Below, piece after piece: positions 20,974 through 34,500 of a DNA stretch of 64,000 nucleotides. The notes under the pieces are model-generated. The model was given only the letters and a program-made list of their open reading frames with translations. It was not told where the DNA came from and made no database searches. Each line of letters starts with the position of its first letter. The stretch's first letter is position 1. Source of the DNA: Athripsodes cinereus (lineage: Eukaryota > Arthropoda > Insecta > Trichoptera > Leptoceridae); the NCBI GenBank assembly GCA_947579605.1, contig OX388311.1, positions 26,910,951 through 26,974,950 on the forward strand, given 5' to 3'. A program made the translations under genes and the position numbers.

Positions 20974-22423
20974 TATATATATAATATGTATATATATTTT
21001 AATATATTATTATAGTATGTTCATGTTACAATTATAATCGTGTAAATTCAAAAACGTTTTACAATCTTATATATATAGATGTATTATTATATTTTATTTA
21101 GATGTAGAGCAGTGTACCGTATTCTAAAACGTTTACAGTTTTGTATATAAAGAATGATAATATTTCATTAAAACTAGAATAGTTATAATAATAATAATAT
21201 ACAAATCTTTATATAATTTATTATTATATATATATATATAAAACAGGTCAATCACTGAAGTTAAAACAAGGAATGTGTGCGCGTGTAAATATTTCAAAGA
21301 CTTTTGTAATAATTGGTAAGGTAATTTTTATTATAACTGTTTAGTTTTGGATCTAGATTTTTTTATTTTTTGCGAGAAGACATTTCTCCGTAATAATTTA
21401 AATCCATATTATGTTATGCATGAATGAATGTATCTTAGCGAACTATTACATGTTAGGTTGTGATGTGATCTCAAATAATTTTATATGCGAAAATCAATAA
21501 ATCCATACAACTCCTTATTTATTTATCATTAATATTTTATTTTTAAATATATATTATAGCTTATCAGTTACCTTGAAATAAATACAATGTTATTATTACC
21601 ATTAAATTCAAAATAATTGTCTTGCAAGTTGAAATTATAAAATGAAAGAATAATGTGGAAATATAATAGGTAGATAAATGTACAAAGCGAATTAAAATAA
21701 AAATATTAATAAGAAAAGATAATAATAGAATAATAACTGGTGTAGATAATTAACTTTACATAATAGATATGATGAGGATGTCATATTGCAGACTTATAGT
21801 AAAGTCAGTTCTTCTTCCGATTGGTCGTCGTCGTATAGTAAATACATTGCCCTCTTAAGGTCTGGGGGGCAGATAGATAATAATAATAATAATATGTAAA
21901 TAGCTAAACAACTTTATCTAATCAAATAATTAAAACCAGAAAAGAGTGTATAATGTATTGTATGTATTGTATGTATTTAGTAGTAAAATCTGTCTAGAAA
22001 AGATTTATAATATTCTTATAATTTATTACAAACACTTCATTGAACCATTATCAAACAACTGATAATCCACCATTTATGTAACTTTACAATTATTTATTTA
22101 TTTATTATTAAGTCTTAATATTTGCATCTCAACGTAACGAGACACTTTAAACATTACATCTTCTTCATCATCGTCATCATTATCATCAACAACAAGATGG
22201 CACAGTATGGACACGTGAAACTTTTTTTGTTTTTTTTCCATTTTGTATCTTTGGTTCTTGCGCAAAGTATTTATTATTAAATTCGCTCGAGTTATTATAT
22301 TATTATTATAATTCGAGATGTGGGTTTTTTATTTATTTATTATTTTTTTTTATTGTAAAATGTACAGCCTCATTAACAAATATTGTGAGATTAGAAGTGT
22401 CCCGAAGGTAAACTTAAATCGTC

Positions 22424-22596
22424 TCAGGCGTAAAATTCTCTGTTGTTGTGTCCCTTGGCATATGAATTAGCTGTGGGTGATCTCTTAGGCTCATCCAGTG
22501 CGTATGATCCTTCATCCTTCTTACGCATTCTGTATACAATGAACATCACTACCAGTATGGCACAAAGTAATCCTACCACGGCTCCGCCAATCACAG
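22424..22596 (-). CDS. Sdc: Syndecan terminal exon: membrane helix and cytoplasmic tail
   Basis: Acceptor ttttcag precedes 22596; TGA stop at 22426-22424. It encodes AVIGGAVVGLLCAILVVMFI, then VYRMRKKDEGSYALDEPKRS and the C-terminal NSYAKGHNNREFYA. The first Ala is split with the previous exon (G|CT). Confidence 0.97.
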
Positions 22597-25500
22597 CTGA
22601 AAACAAACACAACACATGTTAATAAATACACTGTATACATATAAATTATAAAAAAAAACATTCTAGAGTTTACCCAAAAAACTATATGAATCCAGGGAGA
22701 GAACATAAATCTTGTGTACAAGTATGGAAACATTGTTTGTTGATAAGAAGGGAAAGAAAGAGAGAGTCGAGTTGTTGCAGTCGACTAATTCAACCAAAAG
22801 AAAGAAAAAATCAACAAACTAATGTGAAATATTTTGAGTAAAATGCTAAGTAATTTTTTTACCACCCAATTAGTATTTATCTTATTCTACAAGTAGTTTC
22901 AGAATGTTGAGCATTAAAACTCATATTTATGAAAAAATAAAAATTTATTCTATAAATTATGAATATATTTTATAATAATAAACACTTTATTGTCAAATAT
23001 AAATTTTACAAAAGGCGTACATATTGCCTTGAGGCAATGTCTTCCAGTAAACCTACTACATACAATGTTTGATAACTATGTTTTACTATAAAGTGAGTTT
23101 AGATCAAAATAAAATATTTGATAATGATAAACAATGGTAAATATTAAAATCTTAATAGTTCTTATTTCAACCCAAGTGGAATTAGGGATTATAAAAATTC
23201 ATAAGATGACTAGTAGATATAATAGTTGGAGGCATGGCGATGATATTATAATAGATGTATATAAATGAACACAACACATGCATATATTAGAACATAATGA
23301 TCCTTCAGTTCTATAAAACAACATCTCAAAATTCTAATATTCCAAGATACGTCATGTTAAGGTTTTGAAGCAGTATGGCGGTCTTCCAAAAACTTAATAT
23401 GTGCTTGTAAGGATATTATTAAAATTTAAGAACGTTTTGTTGGTGGAACTGAAAGAATATCATTTTGTACATGTAATCAGGAATTTAAAAAAATTCTAGT
23501 TGTTGGGTTATGGAACTGGATCGTCCATAATAATATGTTCCTCAAGAGATGAACATTATGTAAATGAATTGGTACAACGCTCAACCACAAACTTTAAGAC
23601 CATCAACTTGATTTATAGGCTCTCAGACAATGAAGTTTCAGTATAATTTAACATAGGAGTATTTGATTATATATTAAGAAACTCTTCAACTAAAATTGTA
23701 CGAGATACATAGTACCAGACCATGTGTTACATACAAACTGAAAACTCTTGAGTAAGTAATTAATGTGAAAGGTTAATTACAAAATATACTATTTACAAAT
23801 TTGAATTTGGTCCATGAATCCTTCGATGTTTTGTGAGCTCATAAAGATATATTACGACGTATACAGAAAATGTCCATCTTAAACCAAGACATATCTGAGA
23901 CACCATTTTTCAGTAAAGCAGTTCAAATTTTTTCATTAAAATTATAATTGTTTCTCGCATGTGCGTAAACATGAAATCACTCAAAAATTATTGTGAAAGT
24001 TTGCTGTTAACTACTAACATGTCTCACTTTTTTAAAATTTACAGCATATCGTGCTAAAATGGCGTTGTTTTGCATAATTAATAGATATGGATATCACAAA
24101 ATATAACGCATAATGAAAGTGGATGAATATGTCATCAGGAAGTGCAAAATGAGGACCGCAACACTATGTTTATAAGCCACTTTAGCCAAAATTAGATATG
24201 GTGTTGTTTTGCTCCCACATACAAATATGTAAAACTAATAGAAGAAATTCCTTCTGACATACTATTACGAGTATCAGACATAAATTGTTTGACTGTGTAA
24301 AGAGCTTCTTGTTTTACACTAAACATGTTTAATTTTCACTGATGTAAATTAATGATTTACTTAGCGCTAAAGTAAATACTGAATTAACATAAGTGAAAAT
24401 TCAATTGTTTTATACAAATAAAATGATGTCAATATGTATTTCTCATCAGTGAATAGATACACAAGTCTTTATGTTATAAATTAAAAATTTTGTTTAGTGC
24501 ATGAATCGAATGAAGATATATGAAATATTAGTGAATTATATTATTCCTCAAAATAAGAATATCCAATGATAGTCAGCTAAAAAGAGGCTTGATTTTCTAC
24601 CCATTAGGTTTCTGTGGGCCTGGATGATCCCTCTTTCACAATACCTTGTTACTCTCATAAAAGTATTAGATTGTCAAGAATTTTGTGAACAGAGATAACT
24701 TATTTGTGACAGAATTGCTCTGAATGGATGAAGTATGTTTAGAATAAAAAGTTATAGAAAATAAAATTAAAGATAGGTCTATGTTTAAAAAGTGATGGAA
24801 AAAGGATGAAGATAAAAAGAAGTGTGTATTACAAATAAATAGAAATATTGATTTCAATAAGAAATATTTGATTTTGAAATTACCAGCAAGAATTCCTGGC
24901 TGTGCAAAGAAACTAGTCGCTCTGTCTTCCGTCTTGGTATTCATGATGAAGACGTCGTTTGTATCAACTCCACCTGGAACACCTCCGGTACCCTCGTTGG
25001 GCCTTTGCCCTCCCAAATTGTCTTCCTCTCCTTCGTCTTCACTGGATCCTCCTCTTGATATACCCTCAATGTGATCTGGAACTTTGCCAAGAGGTGTCTC
25101 TCCGAGACCCGGTACAGTTTTTCCTGAAAATGAAAATAAAGATGTTGATTAACTCATCACAACACTAGTCACATAATATTTTGTCATTATAGTTGTTTTA
25201 GAATACTATTTTATATTTCAAAATTATCACATTATCCATATTCCTTCACAATACATATTGTTTAATGTTTCATTTAACAGGATACTTGTATAGGAATGAC
25301 AAATAGAAACATTATTATTCGCTGATTGTGGTTTCCGCAGTAGCAGACATATGCTAATTATTTACTTATGTGATAACACAATATCATAATCCCCACATAA
25401 ATATTTTGATCAGTTCACACATACGTCTATTTATAGATATAGGACTTATAACAGGAAAAACAATCCCTTGTATACAACCTAAAGCCACAAATTTTAATTG

Positions 25501-28500
25501 TGATATTGATATGTATATTGATTCAGGTATCTAGGTTTTTTCTATCTATCTATTCATAAAACCATCAAGGCACATCACGCACGGGGAGGTGCAGAGCAAC
25601 TCTCACTTGTTGATGTGTCCACTGAAGCAGACCAGCTATTATAATGAGCATAGCTAACAAAAAGGCGATATATGTCGCTACATACAGGAGTGGAAAGGTC
25701 TAAAGTACGGACGGACCCACAAAGTAAAGCAAGTAAAGTAGAAGTGAGGTAGCCAGTAGACTTATTGCACATAATGAACATAATGTAGTCCTCTCCGTGT
25801 CACAAAGATATGTTAGGCTAGGTTTTTATTTATCTAGGCTAGGCTGTGATTTCGATAATGCATAATAATAAAACTTATTTAAGTTCAAGACCTATTAAGT
25901 TTCAAGATAACCAGGAAAACAGAATATTCTAAAAGGTGTATTTTATAATGTGGAATATTCACAGATCTATTTTGTACCGATATTCTTAGGAGAAGAGACA
26001 ATAGAAGGAGGTATATTTACTGTGGGTGTAGGCACTTCCTATGATGGCATTGGTGGACCTATTTTGTCTGAAGACTCCTGGGAGAACATATGGCAAGAAG
26101 AGGTATATTAATTGTGGGTATAAGTATTAACAGAAATATTTCGCTTCAGGATTCCAGGATGAACATAAGACAAGAGGAGGTTTATTTGCTATGTTAGTAA
26201 ATATTAATACATTTTGTTTCAGAAGTCTAGGGAGAACATAAGATAGGAGGAGGTATATTTGCTGTGCTAGTATAGATCGATCTATTTTGTTTCAGGAGTC
26301 CAGGGAGAACATAAGAGGAGGTTTATTTGTTGTGCTCGTACAGATAGATCTATTTTGTGTCAGGATTCCAGGGAGAACATAAGATAGGAGGAGGTATATT
26401 TGTTGTGCTAGTACAGATATCTATTTTGTGTCAGGATTCCAGGGAGACATAAGATAGGAGGAGGTATATTTGCTGTGTTAGTATAGATCGATCATTTTGT
26501 TTCAGAAGTCTAGGGAGAACATAAGATAGGAGGAGGTATATTTGCTGTGCTAGTATAGATCGATCTATTTTGTTTCAGGAGTCCAGGGAGAACATAAGAG
26601 GAGGTTTATTTGTTGTGCTCGTACAGATAGATCTATTTTGTGTCAGGATTCCAGGGAGAACATAAGATAGGAGGAGGTATATTTGTTGTGCTAGTACAGA
26701 TATCTATTTTGTGTCAGGATTCCAGGGAGACATAAGATAGGAGGAGGTATATTTGCTGTGTTAGTATAGATCGATCATTTTGTTTCAGAAGTCTAGGGAG
26801 AACATAAGATAGGAGGAGGTATATTTGCTGTGCTAGTACAGATAGATCTATTTTGATTCAGGAGTCCAGGGAGCACATAAGATAGGAGGAGGTTTATTTT
26901 GTATGTTAGTATAGATTGGTCTACTTTGTTTCAGGATTCCAGGGAGCACATAAGATAGGAAGAGGTATATTTACTATGCTAGTATAGATCGATTTATATT
27001 GTTCCAGGATTCCAGGGAGCACATAAGATGGGAAGAGGTATATTTGTTGCGCTAGTACAGATAGATCTTTTTGTTTCAGGAGTCCAGGGAGAACATAAGA
27101 TAGGAGGAGGTATGTTTACTGTGGGTATATTTACTAACAGGCAAGCCTATTCTGTTCTGGGACTCTAGGGATAACAGGAGATAGGAGTAGGTACATTTAC
27201 AAATTAATCTCTGTGGAATGGAATATATTTTCTGTATAAATTATGTTTAGTTTAGATGTAGTTGACAAAGACAAAATAATATTTATTATTAGTGTAAATT
27301 TCAGAAATTGTAATGAAGTACAAATAATATAATTTGCAATTTAATAACGAGGAAATATCTTTCTTCCCAAATGTCTATTTCTCAAGTTTGTACTAACTTA
27401 GTATAATATTACTAGCTTAAAATCCGGCGTCTCTAGGAAAATAACCATCAAATTGATGCTTTAACGCAATATAATTATACAAAAAATAGGACAAATAATA
27501 GAATGTTTTTAAATAAAAAGACTTTTTATCATAAACATAGCTAATAGGTATCTTTAATATCATAAATAAGATATATACATCTTTTTTTATTTAGGAACAC
27601 CTTCAACATATAAGAGTTCAAATAGACAGTATTATCTTTACTTTTCTGTTTGTCTAGGTAATTAAGGTTTACTTACACATCTAATAAAGGACGTATTTAT
27701 TATCATCGTCATACCATCACGGCATTTCCTACAAACGGGGTAGCCAGCAGACAAACTACATGCAAAGGACGTATTTTTAAATTAATTATTTTTAAGATGA
27801 GTATAGAGGGCATTAGTTTCTCTATTGCTCAGGTGAATTCGAACATACATAAATGATATATTTTATAAACATATATACAGAAAGACTGAAATATTTATTA
27901 AATTTGTGAAGAGAATTTCTTCAAAGCGAAATTGAATTTCGCTTCCGGGAAGTTGACATATCTCCAAAAAGACCTACCCATCGCCCACTTTAGGTAGATA
28001 TTAAAGTAGGTATGTACCGAGTAGGTACTAAGACTTGTAGCTACTGACGGCTCGGAACTTGAATTTAATTCGCCTAACGTGTACCGTGAAGCAGAAACGA
28101 TAACAACTGGACCAGAAAAGGTAATGCCAACTTTTCTTAATACTAAACACACAACAAAATACTTAATGTTTTTTTACAAAGAAACTATTTAAGTACAAAA
28201 AAGGATATCAATGCTTATACGTAGCAGTAATAAAAAAAAACTCATATTGGAGAACGTAGAAGATTAAACGTTATGAGAAACCAAGTAAAAAGAAAGAATT
28301 TTATATTACCTACTGGGTATTATTATATTGAGGAAACTCCTCTCTTAAATCTTTCTTACATATTGTTTGAAGGAGATTATTTTCTGCCAATTTTCGCTAA
28401 ATAAATCATACGAGGATTTACCCGCCTACAACCGCAAACTATAATAATAATAATGATTGTTCAAATAGGATTTTTTACAGTCGAAAAACTTTTAACATCG

Positions 28501-31500
28501 CTATTATTACGCGAAGATAAATAGTGATATTATCTGATGTACCGCACCAAGAACTGTCAGAGTATTAAAATATATCGACCTTTCCTTCTATATATTGATA
28601 TCTAACAGAGAAGAGTATGTGAACTTTCTATTTGGCGTTTCCTTTTTCTTATTTATCACTTTATCCTTTCTTTGGGCATTCTCATGAAATAAATTAGATT
28701 ACCAATGAACATATTTTTCTGACTTTTGCCCAACTTCTTTACGAAGGCATGTGGGTTTCGACACCACATTGACGCAAACATACGAAACAGAAGATTGAAG
28801 ATTTTCCTATTCCCTTTTCATAAATTCGTACTACGACAAAGTCACATGTGTAGAAACTTTGCATTATTAAATAATATTGAATTTCGGATACATGCTTTGA
28901 AAACACAATGCTACTCGTATTTTGTTGCAATGGCGTTTGATTTGTCATGGAATTTAAACAACAAAAAAATAACAATACGGTAAATTCGGTTGGCTTGAAA
29001 TCTGAAAAACTCCCAACAGCCATACATGGTACAATCGTCGATAATGTATTCAAATATAGGTATAAATGTATCATAGAAAAATATTTCAATTCCCTTCGGG
29101 AGTAGAGTGGAGCGTTTCCTTAATTCATGAAACGTCCACAGTACGCTGTTTCTCAATCTGATTCCTCCACCAAAGTTTTCCCAACAAACTTTATTCTGCC
29201 CGACACTTTTCAAATAATAATTAAGTACTAAATATTTATATTTATTAATTCTTTCATCGCGTGGCAAGTTACGCAGAAACCAACCAATCATTATGAATGA
29301 AGAAACGTCCCCTAAAAGCAAGGAACTACGACGATATTTATCCTAATTAATTTAGTGAGTTGGATCACATTTGAATAACAAGTGCAATTATTGTCGCCTG
29401 AGCTGATACTTTTATCATCATATTATTATTCTTACAAACAGGACAATGAGTAATATTATAAAACGTTTTGTGTGACATATTATTAATTCCATTGGGATAA
29501 ATTCAAGGCACAATAATATCTAATAATAATAAGAGTTCACCGATACAATACAATTGAATACACATAACAGCTTCCTGAGAGTATTTAGAAAGTAGATAGC
29601 AGTAATAAGAGCAAGTACGTACGTATTTATTGTATTGTCGCGGAGACGTTAATACCAAAAAGGATGCTATGTACATTATACTGTAACAATATTATCCTTG
29701 CAAGGGGTGGGGCTTGTTGCTTGGTTGATACATTTGGAAGAAGCAATACTCCCGTACCAGCCATTATTATTATAATAATAATATATGTATATACATAGGT
29801 AATATATTTACTACATAGTGGTAGAGTTTTCTTTATGAAACATGGAGTAATAATATCTCTTGAAATTCCCGCGGGCGAAATTGGGAAACGCTTCTTCGAC
29901 TGTTTAATTATTCATGATCGACCCGTGAATAAATTTTGCAACCACCGCAAAATTACGTCAGTGAGGTTAGTACTAGTACTACTACTACCAAATATCTACT
30001 ATCAGATATCTCGTATAGCTACTATACAATTACACGACGTACCCACAACCCTATTCAATCCGCAAGAGATATTGTAAAATAATAAAAGAACAATAATAAT
30101 AATAATGATGACGATAATCCAACTTTGATGAGGTTTAAACTATTGTTACCATTCCCTAATATCATTAGACAATTCAACAAACTTCGAAAATGGTTTGTGA
30201 ACGATACACAATACTCACTGAAGTACACATTAATAAACGACAGATAATTTTCAATATAATTATAACTTGTATAATATTTATAATGAGAATTCTAGAATTA
30301 TTCGTGGAAAAAAAATTTAGGCCCATAGAGAGAAAGTTCTTGTCGACTTGTGAGTTTATTATTTACATTGGCTACCTCTATTGTGGGAGATGTTGTGATG
30401 GACTAGCTATACAAAAACTAGAATATATTATAATAAAACAAATAAACGATTGCCTAACTTACCACACTAACTATTCGAATGAATTTAGTTCTCTAGCTAG
30501 ACGATTCAATATGTAGTGTGTAATCATTTATATTAGCTATATGATTTCATGAAAATGCAAATGCTTCTATTATATTGGTAGTAGCATTATTGTTAACAAC
30601 TGGATGGCCTAGAGCTGAATATATTGTTGTATAACATTAATAAAGAGTAGTATTATTTTGTCCATAAGGTTTTCGACAATGTCAAGCAAAGGGGTCACCT
30701 AGTTGGCGCAAAGACACTGAATAAAGGTGGTCGGTTTCTGCATTCGGAGCGCTGAAGGGAGACTGATTAATTGATAATAATATAGCTGTATCTGAAAGCG
30801 CCAATTTGAAAACGTTTCACAAACAAAACTTTTAGACTTAATTAATAAACGGGAGGCGCTTCGTTTTGAAGAACACGCGCATCTTTTTTTTTTCAAAAAT
30901 AATAGACAAACTTAACGATTATTTAAAAATTTTAACGACTTCACACGCTATTAAACAGAACATTCGAAGAAATCACGACAAGATTTAAAAAGACAGAGTT
31001 CATAGTTCACTTCTTTACTTACATTATAATGATTTTCACTGAAGAATAAATGTTATACACATCAAAATATTGAAGAAATTGCCCTAATTTTATACAATTT
31101 GTAATATATATATATATATAATTTTCACGTCATGAATAGGGGGTATTGTAGTCGTTGTTATGGAACGAAACAAAATTTGGAATTATTACACTCTGTAGGT
31201 ATACTATTATGGAAATTATTGTTTGTTGGTGTTTTGCTCGCGGTAAGAGCGTGACTGTTGCCAGAATCATAAAACAATTCGTATACATCCATCTACTTCC
31301 ACTGGTATACCTACTCTTATAATGTATAATAATATTATCTACATACATGTACTACCAGTGGTAGGAGTAGACTTTTTATATTGGTCATGCTTTCGAATGA
31401 AAACTTTTCTTATTTCAACTTTATAATATTATTTATGTATGCAAGTGAAACTTGGACGTGGTTGAAGAAGGACGAGAGTGGAATAAATGCCGTGGAGATG

Positions 31501-34500
31501 CGTTCACTAAGAAGAATGGTTGGTAAAACATTGCGGGATAGAGCGAAGAATGAGGATATTAGGAGAATGAGCGGATGCGAGAAGAGTGTTGTGGATAGAA
31601 TACGTGTAAATAAGTTACGATGGTTTGAACATGTTGAGCGAATGCAAGATGAAAGAATGACGAAGAGGATGCATTTGTCTGAAAGAGGAGGTGTGAGGAA
31701 GCGCGGACGGCCAAGAACCACGTGGCTTGAGCACGTGGATCAAATCCTAAAGGACGGCCGCGTGTTGAGTAAGAGAAATCGGCAAACATGTATGAGAAAC
31801 TGGATGAATGTGGAGGAAGCGAAAGAAGTTTGTAAGGATAGATCTATATGGCGTTCCGTTCTCTCTGCCTACCCCTCCTGGGACACGGCGTGAGGGAATA
31901 GATAGATAGATAGATAGATAATATTTATTTATCTATTGTATGAATGTGGAGGAAGCGAAAGAAGTGTGTAAGGATAGATCAATGTGGCCTACCTCACTTG
32001 AGATACGGTGTGAGGGTATTCTAGATAGTAATAGAACTTTACATATTTGATGCATTTGTTAACAGCTCTTACAAGATGATACAAAAAGAAAATACTTACC
32101 AAATGAATTTCTGCACTCTCGTCACCAAATGTTCAATTTGGTAAAGGAATTTGAGAAATTTCAAGTAATTTTTGTATAATAATATCAGAAAATACCCAAC
32201 TGTTCAATTTTATACCTTTCCCATCGCCAAAACTTCAGTTTAGTATCGGCGTTTAAAAAATGTCATTATAAAAAAATTCGATCTAGGTATTAATTTTTGT
32301 ATCAAAAAATCAAAACCGAATTCCGTCTTACGCAGTGTAAGTTTGGTCTAAGAAATCTTACAGTCACGCATACGTTAGTATTTTACGTGTACGGAAAGCA
32401 CGCTATTGTATGCGGTGCTTTTACGCGTGTATGGAAAGCACATCACTGCATACTATATACATTTTCCTATACATGGTGAATATGTAAATTGTTTGTTTCA
32501 CAACATCGCAAAAACATATGCGGAATAAATACATAGCAACGAAACGTTACATTATATATAAGATGAAAAAATACTTAAACTACGCAGGGGATATTCTATT
32601 CATAGAAAATCTTAAAAAAAACTTCAATGTTGATTATTATTGTGAGCTTTATACATAAATAAATGTCGCAGGGCAATGATAAAAATGGAGATTTGATCAA
32701 ATGACTAAAGGAGAAATCAATTCACGGAAGATGTTAAAATAACAAGTCTGTGGGATGATTCGACGTGTATTCCGTGCAAGTAATTATCCTCCGTTAATTG
32801 ATATTCTCTCTTAGAGATTTAATCAAATCTCAATTTTCATAATTTTTCTGCGACATATATGTATATTTGTAGGTCATCTGAAACCGACTCCCCGAGGACT
32901 TTCGTAAAAATTGATAACAACGTTCAGGAGCAAGTTGAAGACATCGATCTTCCAACATAGTTTCCCGCGCCCTTGAGATGGATGCCCATAAAATGGCGCC
33001 GAATAAATTATCCAACATACATACATACAATTTATAGAGCGCCGTTTACTCACAACATGGTACACATATTGTCCAAAGTTCCCGGCAAAAAGGTGTATCT
33101 TCAGTATAATATGTACTTGTATGTATTGCTTGTAGATGACCAGATTTGAATTTATATTTCTTCTTTAAGACGTTGTGGAAATTAGATAAGTTTTTGTTAG
33201 GTACATATTCATCACGGCCAAGTATTTATAGAGAATAGGGTACCCACGATATTTTCCAAAGGGGGGGGGGGCAACATTTATAGTATGCCCCCTTCTGGGT
33301 ACCTTTCTATACAACATATGAAATGACCTAAGATATTCATTAAAAATACCCGTTTTTGTTATGTGTAAAACAGTTTTCATTCATTGAGAAATTCATTTTG
33401 TAAAATACTGTTTTATATAAACCTCCCAAAATTGAAATTGGGAATTTGTGAGTTTAAATACAAAAACTTCGGCTTTATCGGGCTCGATATACCACATATG
33501 AAAATTAAAATAAAAATACATAACTTCTTAGAAAAAGTATAACTGAAAACCTGTATATTGACGAAGCCTTAAAGAACTAAATTTGAACCATTTTAAATTG
33601 CCGACGAATTTATTATTTCCATCAAATACCTGTAAATACACACTTGGAAATTCTTTAGAAAAAATAAGTCAAGTAAATACTACACACTCTAGTATGAATT
33701 TATTGCAAAACTTCCAAAGAAAAGTAAATAAAGGGAAAAGTAAGCTGTTTGTTATTGGTAATAATATATTTCTGTTGGAGAAATAAATCTTTTGTAATAC
33801 TGGAATATTAAACACACGAGTATAACCACTTGTGATATACCTACTAAGAATGAATGACACAAAGGAACAAAAAATAATCATTTTTGACTTGCTACCCTCG
33901 ATACACATTACAACTTATTTTATGTAAATATGCTTCGCTGATTCCATCAGTGCTTTTCAAGTTTTCGTTTCAGATCTGGTTTATGGGATACAGTTTATCA
34001 ATTTAATACGCTTTTATGAACAGAGTTGCATTTTTTTAACATAACATGGAAATTGATACCAACATGAGATTGAATATTTGCTGGGCTTTGAATAAAAACT
34101 CTTTTTAAAAAATAATATTAAAGAATTCTAATTTAACTCGTTTTCTTTAATAAGTTTTCATTATAAGTGATTTTACTAAATTTGATTAAATTTAATGACC
34201 TGCAAATAATATCTGACGCATATATTTTATTCTGATTCTGCTGGTCTAAAGCGATTTGAGAAAAGTCTCAGGTCACAAATTCTGTGTTCCTTTGTGTAAT
34301 ACTTAATTCGGATTGCTACGATCTAAAATAAAAGTCTAAGTGGACAGACGGAAAGACAAAAATAATAATACTTAACGAAGAAACCTTAAACAGCAAAAAT
34401 ACATATAAAAAGTAATTGGATGATATTCTAAGATGAGAAAAGAAAACATCGACAGGTAAAATGTAATTTAATAGTTGATCGAGTTAATTCTCAGGCACGC

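Larger units (their letters stand above)
19115..22423 (-). other. Probable long 3' UTR of syndecan and flank
   Basis: The region downstream of the syndecan stop is very AT-rich (many ATA/TTA runs). Many minus-strand AATAAA motifs occur; one candidate for the end is TTTATT on the plus strand at 19133-19138, but the real site cannot be chosen from sequence alone. It contains the GC-rich island at 20854-20973 and a second modest one at about 21800-21870 (ending in a short ATA run). Confidence 0.4.

Noticed and set aside
24666..24883. Continuation of the syndecan frame past 24884
   Set aside because: It runs into intron after a consensus donor; the downstream exon joins in phase with a perfect syndecan match.
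25985..27195. Regular repeats that could suggest a CRISPR array
   Set aside because: Units are directly tandem with no unique spacers, vary in length and lie in a eukaryotic intron: a minisatellite.
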